63,286 nucleotides of DNA. It comes from Rhizobiaceae bacterium (lineage in GTDB: Bacteria > Pseudomonadota > Alphaproteobacteria > Rhizobiales > Rhizobiaceae). A program made the position numbers and the translations under genes. Within the stretch, counting starts at the first letter, position 1, and every line of letters begins with the position of its first letter. The notes beneath the pieces are model-generated. The model was given only the letters and a program-made list of their open reading frames with translations, searched no databases and was not told the origin of the DNA. The stretch spans positions 1-63,286 of the forward strand of contig JAHBYY010000017.1 in NCBI GenBank assembly GCA_019635715.1, in the 5' to 3' direction. Positions 34,396-43,028 of this stretch are shown in pieces.

Positions 34396-35442
34396 ATGGC
34401 CTCGGTCACCCTCAGGAACGTATCCAAGCGCTGGGGCAATTTCGCCGGCGTGGACGCGATCGATCTGGAGATCGCCGACCACGAGTTCGTGGTGTTTCTC
34501 GGCCCGTCCGGCTGCGGCAAGACGACGACGATGCGCATGATCGCCGGCCTGGAGGATCCGACCGGCGGCCAGATCCTGATCGGCGACCGCGTCGTCAACG
34601 ATCTGGAGCCGAAGGACCGGGACGTCGCCATGGTGTTCCAGAGCTACGGCCTCTATCCCAATCTGACCGTCTACGAGAACATCCGCTTCCCGCTCAAGGT
34701 GCGCAAGGTCGATGCCTCGACCCACGACGCCCGCGTGCGACGGGCCGCCGACATGGTGGAGCTCGGCCCTCTTCTGGAGCGCCGGCCGCGCGAGCTTTCG
34801 GGCGGCCAGCGCCAGCGCGTCGCGCTCGCCCGCGCCATCGTGCGCCAGCCGACCGTGTTCCTGATGGACGAGCCGCTGTCCAACCTCGACGCCAAGCTGC
34901 GCGTCTCGACCCGCGCGCAGATCAAGAACCTCCAGCACGAGCTGAAGGTCACGACGATCTATGTGACGCACGACCAAATCGAGGCGATGACGCTCGCCGA
35001 CCGGGTCGTGGTGATGAACAAGGGCAGCTTTCAGCAGGTCGGCACGCCGACCGAGATCTACGACCGTCCGGCCAACACCTTCGTCGCCGGGTTCATCGGC
35101 TCGCCGGCGATGAACCTGGTCGACGGCGAGCTGAAGGACGGCGTGTTCAGCGCCGAGCACATCCGCATCTCCGGGCTCGATGCGGCGCGCAACGGCCCGG
35201 TGACGCTCGGCTTCCGCGCCGAGGATGCCAGCGTGGCGCCCGCCGGCGGCGAGGTCTCGGCGCCGATCTACAGCGTCGAGCTGCTGGGCGAGGCGACGAT
35301 GGTGACGGTGCGCGCCGGTGCCGCGCTGCTCGCGGTGAAGGCCGCCAAGGACTACCGCGCCGAGATCGGCGACCCGGTCGGCTTCGATATCCGCCCGGAG
35401 ATCTGCCACCTTTTCGACCGCACGACCGGCGCCCGCATCTGA
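34396..35442 (+). CDS. Sugar ABC transporter ATP-binding protein (MalK/UgpC type)
   Basis: This 348-residue CUT1 ATPase has Walker [11 protein letters not shown]-loop [12 protein letters not shown], signature LSGGQRQR, Walker [16 protein letters not shown] and switch His in [11 protein letters not shown]-terminal TOBE-type regulatory domain (about residues 235-348) includes [12 protein letters not shown]. It is the natural motor for the permeases at 28393 and 29439, which lack an ATPase next to them. ATG 34396 starts [15 protein letters not shown], the usual family N-terminus. Confidence 0.92.
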   Translation: MASVTLRNVSKRWGNFAGVDAIDLEIADHEFVVFLGPSGCGKTTTMRMIAGLEDPTGGQILIGDRVVNDLEPKDRDVAMVFQSYGLYPNLTVYENIRFPLKVRKVDASTHDARVRRAADMVELGPLLERRPRELSGGQRQRVALARAIVRQPTVFLMDEPLSNLDAKLRVSTRAQIKNLQHELKVTTIYVTHDQIEAMTLADRVVVMNKGSFQQVGTPTEIYDRPANTFVAGFIGSPAMNLVDGELKDGVFSAEHIRISGLDAARNGPVTLGFRAEDASVAPAGGEVSAPIYSVELLGEATMVTVRAGAALLAVKAAKDYRAEIGDPVGFDIRPEICHLFDRTTGARI

Positions 35443-35519
35443 GCGCCGCGGTCCGTCAGGGACGGTCCAATGGACGAAGAGGGGTCGATCGCAATGAGGA
35501 ACAAGCGGGGAGTGACACT

Positions 35520-36830
35520 ATGATCCGGCATCTGAAGACAGCCAGGAGCGAGGCGGCGCGCGCCGAGGACGATGCCAAGGTCCGCGCCACGGTCGAAGGC
35601 ATCCTGAAGGACATCGAGACGCGCGGCGACGCGGCGGTCCGCGATCTCTCGGCCAAGTTCGACAAATACGAGCCGGCCGCGTTCCGCCTCACCGAACAGG
35701 AGATCGAGCAGGCCGTCGCCAAGGTCGGCAAGCGCGACCTCGAGGACATCAAGTTCGCGCAGGCGCAGGTCCGCGGCTTCGCCGAAGTCCAGAAGGCCTC
35801 GATGCGGGACATCGAGGTCGAGACACTGCCTGGCGTCATCCTCGGCCACCGCAACATTCCGGTGAATTCGGTCGGCTGCTACGTGCCGGGCGGCAAATAT
35901 CCGATGGTCGCCTCGGCGCATATGAGCGTGGTCACCGCCAAGGTCGCCGGCGTGAAACGCATCATCGCCTCGGCGCCGCCGCAGGGCGGGGCGCCGCACC
36001 CGGCGATCGTCGCGGCCATGCATCTCGGCGGTGCCGACGAGATCTACTGTCTCGGCGGCATCCAGGCGGTGGGCGCCATGGCGCTCGGCACCGAGACGAT
36101 CGCGCCGGTCGACATGCTGGTCGGCCCGGGCAACGCCTTCGTCGCCGAGGCGAAGCGCCAGCTCTTCGGCCGCGTCGGCATCGACCTGTTCGCCGGACCG
36201 ACCGAGACGATGGTGATCGCCGACGAGACGGCGGCCGATGCGGAACTCTGCGCCACCGACCTGCTCGGCCAGGCCGAACACGGCATCAACTCGCCTGCCG
36301 TGCTGCTGACCAATTCGGAGAGGCTGGCCCGCGACACGATGGCCGAGATCGAGCGGCTGCTGAAGATCCTGCCGACCGGCGCCACCGCCGCCAAATCCTG
36401 GGAGGACTATGGCGAGGTGATCGTCTGCGACAGCTATGAGGAGATGCTCAGCCAGGCCGATTTCATCGCCTCCGAGCATGTCCAGGTGATGACCGATCGG
36501 GACGACTGGTTCCTTGAGAACATGACCAGTTACGGGGCGCTGTTCCTCGGGGCGCGCACCAACGTCGCCTATGGCGACAAGGTGATCGGCACCAATCACA
36601 CGCTGCCGACCAGGAAGGCCGGGCGCTATACGGGCGGGCTGTGGGTCGGCAAGTTCCTGAAGACGCACAGCTACCAGAAGGTGCTGACCGACGAGGCGTC
36701 GGCGCTGATCGGCGAATATTGCTCGCGGCTGTGCATGCTGGAGGGGTTTGCCGGCCATGCCGAGCAGGCCAATGTCCGCGTGCGCCGCTATGGCGGGCGC
36801 AACGTGCCCTATGCCGAGGCGGCCGAGTGA
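35520..36830 (+). CDS. Histidinol-dehydrogenase-family enzyme (HisD/HpsN-like)
   Basis: This 436-residue NAD-dependent zinc dehydrogenase has the HisD fold and the expected residues: Q and H of [12 protein letters not shown] of [15 protein letters not shown], the C-terminal [10 protein letters not shown] His, and the E-H pair of ASEHVQVMT. No his genes are nearby, so histidine synthesis is unlikely. Catabolic relatives include HpsN, which oxidises sulfopropanediol to sulfolactate, and [20 protein letters not shown] resembles that branch. It probably oxidises a primary alcohol twice to an acid. The start of the following SDR gene overlaps its stop (TGATG). Confidence 0.86.
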   Translation: MIRHLKTARSEAARAEDDAKVRATVEGILKDIETRGDAAVRDLSAKFDKYEPAAFRLTEQEIEQAVAKVGKRDLEDIKFAQAQVRGFAEVQKASMRDIEVETLPGVILGHRNIPVNSVGCYVPGGKYPMVASAHMSVVTAKVAGVKRIIASAPPQGGAPHPAIVAAMHLGGADEIYCLGGIQAVGAMALGTETIAPVDMLVGPGNAFVAEAKRQLFGRVGIDLFAGPTETMVIADETAADAELCATDLLGQAEHGINSPAVLLTNSERLARDTMAEIERLLKILPTGATAAKSWEDYGEVIVCDSYEEMLSQADFIASEHVQVMTDRDDWFLENMTSYGALFLGARTNVAYGDKVIGTNHTLPTRKAGRYTGGLWVGKFLKTHSYQKVLTDEASALIGEYCSRLCMLEGFAGHAEQANVRVRRYGGRNVPYAEAAE

Positions 36831-37594
36831 TGAAGCTGCCGCGCACGCCGTCCTTCCGGCTTGACGGCCGCCGCGCCCTGGTGACCGGCGCGTCGCGCGG
36901 CATCGGCCTCGGCTGCGCCGTGGCGCTCGCCGAGGCGGGCGCGCATGTCGTGTGCGCGGCGCGCGGCCGGCAGGCACTCGACGAGACGGTCGCAGCGATC
37001 GGTGAAGCAGGGTTTTCGGCGGAAGCGCTGGCTGTCGACCTCGACGATCCGCAGGCGAGCGCCGAGGCGATCGGCCGGGCCGGGCCGTTCGACGTCTTCG
37101 TCAGCAATGCCGGCATCGCCCGCCATGCCTCGCTGGTCGACACCACGCTCGACGCGTTCGACGCGGTCACCGCCACCAACTGGCGCGGCGCCTATTTCGC
37201 CACGCAGGCGGTGGCGCGGGGCATGGTCGCAGCCGGCCGGGGCGGCTCGATCATCAGCATTTCCTCGCAGATGGGCCATGTCGGCGGCTTCGACCGCACC
37301 GTCTACGGCGCGCTGAAACATGCGCTGGAAGGTTTTACGAAATCGGCGGCAATCGAACTGGCGCCGCACCAGATCCGCGTCAACACGATCGGGCCGACCT
37401 TCGTGAAGACGCCGCTCGCCGAACAGACCTTCGCAAATCCGGAGCGCGCCGCCTGGATCAAGTCGAAGATCAAGCTCGGCCGCCTGGCGGAGATCGAGGA
37501 CATCATGGGTGCCGTGGTGTTCCTGGCGTGCGACGCCTCGGCGATGGTCACCGGCACGTCCATCGTCATCGACGGCGGCTGGACAGCAGGTTGA
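36830..37594 (+). CDS. Short-chain dehydrogenase/reductase
   Basis: This 254-residue SDR has TGASRGIG near residues 19-26, SNAGIA (instead of NNAG), a catalytic Ser in ISISSQMG and YGALK for Tyr/Lys, with the C-terminal GTSIVIDGG. It overlaps the HisD-like gene by one base and is followed after 70 bases by the bicupin, so the three likely catalyse successive steps. HpsN-type dehydrogenases are often accompanied by SDRs that interconvert hydroxyl epimers, which is a possible role here. Confidence 0.88.
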   Translation: MKLPRTPSFRLDGRRALVTGASRGIGLGCAVALAEAGAHVVCAARGRQALDETVAAIGEAGFSAEALAVDLDDPQASAEAIGRAGPFDVFVSNAGIARHASLVDTTLDAFDAVTATNWRGAYFATQAVARGMVAAGRGGSIISISSQMGHVGGFDRTVYGALKHALEGFTKSAAIELAPHQIRVNTIGPTFVKTPLAEQTFANPERAAWIKSKIKLGRLAEIEDIMGAVVFLACDASAMVTGTSIVIDGGWTAG

Positions 37595-37664
37595 GGCAGG
37601 CGGCGATGGACGCGATTGCCTTGGACGAAACCGCGATCTGCGGGCAGATCCTTCTCAAGACGGG

Positions 37665-38639
37665 ATGACGACCATGACACCGGAGGAAATGGAAACGCGC
37701 ATCGTGCGCTACGGCGACCTCGTGCCGTGCAAGACCGCCTTCATCGATGCCCATACGCCGGGCTCCGACCAGAAGGAGAATTTCACGATCATCGGCGGCG
37801 GCGTCTCGGAAAGCCCGGACCAGCACGTCCATATCCGCGACACGCCCGGCTTCAACATCGGCGCAGCCGGCCAGCCGCCGAAATGCCGCAACTCGCTGCA
37901 TTCGCATCGCACGGCGGAAGTGTTCTTCGTGCTGAAGGGCCGCTGGCGCTTCTTCTGGGGCCGCTGGGGCAAGGCCGGCGAGGTCGTGCTCGAGGAAGGC
38001 GACATCATCAACATCCCGACGGGCATCTTCCGCGGCTTCGAGAACATCGGCACCGACTACGGGATGATCATGGCGATCCTCGGCGGCGACGATGCCGGCG
38101 GCGGCGTGATCTGGGCGCCGCAGGTGATCGAGGACGCCAGGGAGCACGGACTGGTTCTGGGCAGGAACGGCAAGCTCTACGACACAAAGAAGGGCCAGAA
38201 GCTCCCCGACGGCGTCCCCCCGATGCCGCTGCTCACCGACGAGGAACTGAAGGCGTTCCCGGAGCCGACCACGGCCGACGTCGTGCCCTTCTACGTCGCC
38301 CGCTACTGGGACCTGATGGCGCTTTCCGACCGGCAGCCGGCCAAGGTGATCGGCGAGAACGCCAGGCTGCGCGACAAGCCGGGCTTCGAGGTGGAGCTGC
38401 TGTCGCGCAAATCGATCTCCGCAGAGCCCTATGCCAACGAACGGCACGAAGTCCTGATGCCGATGCGCGGCTACTGGCGCTTCGACTGGGACGGCGGCTC
38501 CAAGACGCTGAACCCGGGCGACACCTGCGCCGTGCCTCCCGGCCTGAAGCATTCGCTGACGCCGTCGATGACCGGCGAGGCGAGCCTCTACCGGGTGACC
38601 ACCACCGGCGACAGAGCCGGCCCGACCTGGCGGCAGTAG
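37665..38639 (+). CDS. Bicupin domain protein
   Basis: This 324-residue protein has two cupin domains. The first (about 45-140) shows NSLHSHRTAEVFFVLKG, with a metal-type His pair and Glu, and GDIINIPTGIFRGF. The second (about 235-315) shows ERHEVLMPMRGYWRF and PGDTCAVPPGLKHSL. The second set of metal ligands looks less complete. Bicupins include dioxygenases, isomerases and sugar-binding proteins. It may open or isomerise an intermediate of this pathway. Two closely spaced ATGs (37665, 37674) are possible; AAGACGGG favours the first. Confidence 0.8.
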   Translation: MTTMTPEEMETRIVRYGDLVPCKTAFIDAHTPGSDQKENFTIIGGGVSESPDQHVHIRDTPGFNIGAAGQPPKCRNSLHSHRTAEVFFVLKGRWRFFWGRWGKAGEVVLEEGDIINIPTGIFRGFENIGTDYGMIMAILGGDDAGGGVIWAPQVIEDAREHGLVLGRNGKLYDTKKGQKLPDGVPPMPLLTDEELKAFPEPTTADVVPFYVARYWDLMALSDRQPAKVIGENARLRDKPGFEVELLSRKSISAEPYANERHEVLMPMRGYWRFDWDGGSKTLNPGDTCAVPPGLKHSLTPSMTGEASLYRVTTTGDRAGPTWRQ

Positions 38640-38657
38640 TCTGTGGCGAAACGGCGA

Positions 38658-39227
38658 TCAGGCTTCGATCGGCGGCAGATCGGCGAAGAACTCGTCGATC
38701 TGCACGTCGATGCCCGGCGGATCGAGCGAGAGAACTCCACCGCCCAGAATTTGGCAGGCAATCTCCTGCCCGTTTCGCCGATAGTGGATCGTGGTTCGTT
38801 TGTCGGTGTCGATGATCAGATAGTGCTGGATCGAAGGCACCTCGAAATACCGCCCCAGCTTGCGGATGAGATCGGCCGCCCGAGAGGACGGCGACAGCAC
38901 TTCAACGACCACGACAGGATGGTCGACCAGCAGCGCATTGAAATCGACCGGACCACAATGGATCGTGCAGTCTGGCTCGAATGCCGTGAGGCGGTCGACT
39001 TTGATGGTCACGCCATCGCCAAACGCGGTGCATCCGGTCTGTTCGGTTTTCAGAGCGCTTCGAAACGCAAGGAAAACGCCCAACTTCACGGCGACGTGCG
39101 CAAGCCGTTCGGGCCGCATCGTGATGACTTCGCCATCGTGCAGTTCGTAACGCCCCTCGCGCCCCTGCGACCACGCGAGGAATTCGTCGACGGTCATGCG
39201 CGGCAGGGGCTTTGCCGTATCGGACAT
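38658..39227 (-). CDS. Uma2-family (DUF820) putative endonuclease
   Basis: This 189-residue protein has the Uma2/PD-(D/E)XK fold: MTVDEFLAWSQGREGRYELHDGEVI at the start, then FEPDCTIHCG with the first acidic residue, VVVVEVLSPSSRAADLIRK with the core Glu, and HYLIIDTDKRT. These proteins are common in mobile gene pools, and their biological role is poorly known. It lies antisense inside an otherwise uninterrupted plus-strand operon, between the bicupin and MetE-like genes, and reads less G+C-rich than its neighbours. It looks like an insertion acquired by transfer. Confidence 0.85.
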   Translation of the reverse strand: MSDTAKPLPRMTVDEFLAWSQGREGRYELHDGEVITMRPERLAHVAVKLGVFLAFRSALKTEQTGCTAFGDGVTIKVDRLTAFEPDCTIHCGPVDFNALLVDHPVVVVEVLSPSSRAADLIRKLGRYFEVPSIQHYLIIDTDKRTTIHYRRNGQEIACQILGGGVLSLDPPGIDVQIDEFFADLPPIEA

Positions 39228-39291
39228 CGCAGGCGTTTCGTTTGCGCAGCATCCTACGAAGAAACAGGCTGAACAGCCAGAGGAGGACCCG

Positions 39292-40413
39292 TTGACCCTG
39301 CTTGCCACCCATGTCGGATCATTGCCGCGCAGCCAGGCCATCGTCGATTTCCTGTTCGCCCGCGAGCGCGGCGAGCCCTATGACGCGGCGGCGTTCGATG
39401 CCTGCATGGCGTCGGCGGTCGGCGAGGTGGTGCGCCGGCAGGTGGAGGCCGGCATCGACATCGTCAGCGACGGCGAGACGTCGAAGATCTCCTACGCGAC
39501 CTATGTGAAGGACCGCTACACCGGCTTCGCCGGCGACAGCCCGCGCAACGCGCCGGGCGACCTGAAGCTGTTCCCGACCTTCCTGGAGCGGCTGGCGAAA
39601 TCCGGCGGTACGCCGACCTATGCCCGCCCGATGTGCGTCGGCGATGTCCGCTCCAGGGGACAGGACGAGCTCGGCAAGGACATCGCCAATCTCAAGGCGG
39701 CGATGGCGGCCCACGGCGCATCGCGCGGCTTCATGAACGCCGCGTCGCCGGGCGTCATCTCGCTGTTTCTGCAGAACGCCCACTATGCGTCGCGCGATGC
39801 CTACCTGGCGGCGCTCGCCGACGCCATGCGCGAGGAATACCGGACGATCGTCGCGGCCGGGCTCGACCTTCAGCTCGACTGCCCGGACCTGGCGCTGTCG
39901 CGCCACATGCTGTTCCAGGATCTTTCGGACGAGGAGTTCGTCAAGGTCGCCGCGAGCCATGTCGAAGCCTTGAACCACGCGATCGCCGGCCTGCCGGCGG
40001 AGCGTATCCGTGTCCACATCTGCTGGGGCAATTATGAAGGGCCGCATGTCTGCGACATCGACATGGCCAAGGTGTTTTCGGTTCTGATGGGCGTCAAGGC
40101 GAGCTCGATCCTGTTCGAGACCTCGAACCCGCGCCACGGCCACGAATGGACGGTCTTCCGCGACCGGGCGGGCGAGATTCCGGACGACAAGATCCTCGTC
40201 CCGGGCGTCGTCGATACGACGACGAACTTCGTCGAGCACCCTGAGCTCGTCTGCCAACGCCTGCAGCGCTTCGTCGACATCGTCGGCGCGGATCGCGTCG
40301 TCGCCGGATCGGACTGCGGCTTCGGCACCTTCGCCGGCTTCGGCGCCGTCGATCCGGAGATCGCCTGGGCCAAGCTCGCGACGCTGAAGGAAGGCGCGCG
40401 CCGCGCCGGATGA
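39292..40413 (+). CDS. MetE C-terminal-like zinc methyltransferase/lyase
   Basis: This 373-residue protein matches the catalytic (C-terminal) barrel of cobalamin-independent methionine synthase, starting ATHVGSLPRS. The zinc ligands are present: H242 and C244 (VHICWGN), E276 (ILFETSN) and C342 (GSDCGF). It lacks the N-terminal MetE half. Such stand-alone proteins in catabolic clusters can be demethylases or thiol-transfer enzymes related to epoxyalkane:CoM transferase. It starts at TTG 39292, with AGAGGAGG six bases upstream. The stop overlaps the hydrolase start (ATGA). Confidence 0.86.
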   Translation: MTLLATHVGSLPRSQAIVDFLFARERGEPYDAAAFDACMASAVGEVVRRQVEAGIDIVSDGETSKISYATYVKDRYTGFAGDSPRNAPGDLKLFPTFLERLAKSGGTPTYARPMCVGDVRSRGQDELGKDIANLKAAMAAHGASRGFMNAASPGVISLFLQNAHYASRDAYLAALADAMREEYRTIVAAGLDLQLDCPDLALSRHMLFQDLSDEEFVKVAASHVEALNHAIAGLPAERIRVHICWGNYEGPHVCDIDMAKVFSVLMGVKASSILFETSNPRHGHEWTVFRDRAGEIPDDKILVPGVVDTTTNFVEHPELVCQRLQRFVDIVGADRVVAGSDCGFGTFAGFGAVDPEIAWAKLATLKEGARRAG

Positions 40414-41099
40414 TCCCGCTCGTCCTCATCCCCGGCATGATGTGCGACTGGCGGCTGTTTTCGCCGCAGCTCGCCGCGCTGGGGCGTCGGCCGGTGCTGC
40501 TGGCCGCGGCGACCGAGGGCGACACGATGCAGGACCTCGCGGCGCGGATTCTGGCGGTCGCGCCGCCGCGCTTCGCCGTCGCCGGGCTCAGCATGGGCGG
40601 CATCGTCGCGATGGAGATGCTGGCGCAGGCGCCGGAGCGCATCGACCGGCTGGCGCTGCTCGACACCAATCCGCGCGCCGAGGCGCCGGAGGTCCGTGCG
40701 CGCAGGCTGCCGCAGATCGACAAGGCGCGGCGCGGCGGATTGCGCGCGGTGATGCGCGACGAGATGAAGCCGAACTACCTTGCGGACGGTCCGGACCGCG
40801 ACCGCATCCTCGACCTCTGCATGGAGATGGCGATGGCACTCGGCGCGGAAGTCTTCGTCAACCAGTCGCGCGCGCTGGCCGGACGTGCCGACCGGCAGGA
40901 GGCGCTGCGGGCGTTCGGCGGTCCGGCGCTCGTTCTGATGGGCGCCGAGGACCGGCTCTGCCCGCGCGACCGGCATGAGCTGATGCACGGCCTGATGCCG
41001 AAATCGCGCCTCGTCGTCGTCGAGGGCGCGGGACATCTGCCGAGCCTCGAGCAGCCGGCCGCCGTCACCGAGGCGATGCTGCGCTGGCTGGACGCCTGA
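40410..41099 (+). CDS. Alpha/beta hydrolase
   Basis: This 229-residue hydrolase has a short alpha/beta fold with LIPGMMCD (oxyanion region), the nucleophile elbow GLSMGG with S61, and a terminal catalytic His in VEGAGHLPSLEQP. The acid is likely the Asp in LMGAEDRLCP. It overlaps the MetE-like gene by four bases and ends the module 3 operon. It could hydrolyse an ester, lactone or thioester formed upstream in the pathway. Confidence 0.88.
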   Translation: MIPLVLIPGMMCDWRLFSPQLAALGRRPVLLAAATEGDTMQDLAARILAVAPPRFAVAGLSMGGIVAMEMLAQAPERIDRLALLDTNPRAEAPEVRARRLPQIDKARRGGLRAVMRDEMKPNYLADGPDRDRILDLCMEMAMALGAEVFVNQSRALAGRADRQEALRAFGGPALVLMGAEDRLCPRDRHELMHGLMPKSRLVVVEGAGHLPSLEQPAAVTEAMLRWLDA

Positions 41100-41204
41100 C
41101 GGGCCCGGCCCGGAGGCTGCGTGCCGACGAGGGACGCGGAGCCGCGGCACGATCCCCACCTCGCCCTGCCTGTCGGCCGGGCCGCAACGGTCTTGCCAAG
41201 TCCG

Positions 41205-43028
41205 TCAGAGGATGCGCTTCCCGAAAGCCGACATGACGAAGCTCAAGGCTTCCGTCGAGACGCGCTCGTCGAGCGCCGGCGTCAGGCCCGAGACGTCCAT
41301 CGAGATCATGCCGCCGTTCAGCGCGATGGCCTCCATCGCCAGATGCGTCTCGCGCACGGTGATGCCGCCAGACCCGTCCGCCCATCCCCGAATCTCCGTC
41401 ACGCTCGGCGAATAGCTGACATGGAAGCCCAGCGTTCCGGTGGTGGCGATCTGCAGCGCCTGGCGCATCACGTCGCGCATGCCGAGCGCATCGATGTCGG
41501 CCATGGTGAAGACGGTGACGCGCGACTGCTTGAGAATCGCCGCCTCGGCGGGGCTCGCCTCGCGCAGGCCGACGAGAACCACGTTCTCCGGCGAGAGCTG
41601 CGGCTGCAACGGCCCTGGCCCGTCGACAAGGCCGAGCGCCTGGGCAAGCACCGACAGCTCTGCCGCCTCCGCCTCGCCGGTTGCCGCCATCGCCGCCCGC
41701 GAATCGAACCAGATCAGGCCGAGCGAGTGGGTGGCGCCGACCGCCGCCGCCAGCCCGGAGAGGGCGCTGCGGCGGTCCCTGCCGGCGGTCAGCCGCAGCA
41801 GGCCGGCGGGCAGCCGGTCGGTATCTCCCGGCTCGACCACGTCGTAGCCCATCGCCTCCAGGCGTTCGCCGGTGCCACGCCGGGCGAGCACGCCGCCGGC
41901 CTTGGCATCCGCGACGATCTGCACCATCTTGCGGCGCGGCGCGGCCGCGTCGACATCGTGTAGCGGGGTCTTCTCGATGTATTCGGAGGTCATCGCGGCC
42001 AGCATAGCGCCGTAGCTCATGCGGAACGAGATGCGGTCGCCGACTGAAACGGGCGGTTCGGCGTCGCTGACGTCCATCAGCAGGTGATCGCTCGACCCGC
42101 CGAGCACGCGCACGCCCTTGACCAGCGGCACCAGCCCCTCGATCAGCACGTCCTCGCGCCCGATGTTGGCGATGGCGCGCAGGCGGTCGCCCTCGTCGAC
42201 GAAGACCGGCTGGTTGCCGAACGCGTCGTAGCCGGAGCGCCCGATCGGCCGCGACGGCTTGAGCTTCACCTCGATGACGTCGCAGGTCAGCTTGCAGGCG
42301 TCGCGTTCGATCTTGTCCCAGGGCAGCTCGCGGAAGGTTTCGAGACCGCCCTGCAGGATCGCTTCGCCGACCCGCAGATTGTTGATGCCGGCGGGCAGGA
42401 CGCCGTCGAGCAGCAGCGGCAGCGACGACGACGCGCCGCCGGAAACGTAGTCGAGCTGCCGGCCGGTCAGCCGCTCGACCTTGTAGGCGTGGGCGACGAG
42501 CTGGCCGAGATTTTCCTCCGTCGGCATGATCGCGCCGAAACATCCGAGATTCGTGCCCACCCCGGCGATGCGCACGCCCTTCATCGCGAGGATCTGCTCG
42601 ACGGTGGGCAGCAGATCCTTCGGCCAGACGCCTTCCCTCAGGTCGCCGAGATCGATCATCAGGATGATGTCGTGGACCTTGCCCATGCGTTCGGCGATGC
42701 GCGACAGCTCCCGGATGATCGCCGGCTCCGACTGCATCGAGACGTCGACCGTGCGCACCACCTCCTCGACCCGGGTGATCGGCGGGCTGCGCAGCAGCAT
42801 CACCGGCGCGGAGATGCCGCTTTCGCGCAGGCGCCGGATGTTCTCGAAACGCGATTCCGCCAGCCCGGCGACGCCGCCGCGCAGCATGGCGCGCGCCACC
42901 TGGGGCATGCCGCAGGTGCCCTTGGTCACGCCGAAGACCTTGATCCCGCCGGCCGCGCAGGCGGAAACCACGGCGCGGGCGTTGCGCTCGATACGGCCGA
43001 GATCGATGGTGACTTGAGGTCCGGACAT
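41205..43028 (-). CDS. Fusion of PLP amino-acid racemase and degenerate arginase-fold domain
   Basis: The 607-residue protein joins two folds. Residues 1-360 match alanine/ornithine-type racemases: PLP Lys K36 in FGVTKGTCG, then DLGDLREGVWPKDL, GVGTNLGCFG and DYVSGGASSSLP. Residues 400-607 match an arginase: LIWFDSRAAM, NVVLVGLREASPAE, FTMADIDALGM, then ETHLAMEAIALNGG, MISMDVSGLTPALD and AFGKRIL. Arginase metal motifs are lost: GGDHS is GRDRRS, DAHxD is DSRAA (442-446) and SFDxDxxD is SYSPSVTEI (538-546). The racemase half probably makes D-arginine; the other half may bind arginine or regulate. It overlaps the dehydrogenase gene by one base. Confidence 0.85.
   Translation of the reverse strand: MSGPQVTIDLGRIERNARAVVSACAAGGIKVFGVTKGTCGMPQVARAMLRGGVAGLAESRFENIRRLRESGISAPVMLLRSPPITRVEEVVRTVDVSMQSEPAIIRELSRIAERMGKVHDIILMIDLGDLREGVWPKDLLPTVEQILAMKGVRIAGVGTNLGCFGAIMPTEENLGQLVAHAYKVERLTGRQLDYVSGGASSSLPLLLDGVLPAGINNLRVGEAILQGGLETFRELPWDKIERDACKLTCDVIEVKLKPSRPIGRSGYDAFGNQPVFVDEGDRLRAIANIGREDVLIEGLVPLVKGVRVLGGSSDHLLMDVSDAEPPVSVGDRISFRMSYGAMLAAMTSEYIEKTPLHDVDAAAPRRKMVQIVADAKAGGVLARRGTGERLEAMGYDVVEPGDTDRLPAGLLRLTAGRDRRSALSGLAAAVGATHSLGLIWFDSRAAMAATGEAEAAELSVLAQALGLVDGPGPLQPQLSPENVVLVGLREASPAEAAILKQSRVTVFTMADIDALGMRDVMRQALQIATTGTLGFHVSYSPSVTEIRGWADGSGGITVRETHLAMEAIALNGGMISMDVSGLTPALDERVSTEALSFVMSAFGKRIL

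Noticed and set aside
32935-35409. Open frame of 824 codons on the minus strand
   Set aside because: It runs antisense to the NTF2-like and MalK-type genes, has low-complexity composition and no domain. Two plus-strand operators also fall within it.
35520-36830. Assignment of the HisD-like gene to histidine biosynthesis
   Set aside because: No other his gene is near and the gene overlaps an SDR in a transporter-linked catabolic operon; a catabolic relative is more likely.
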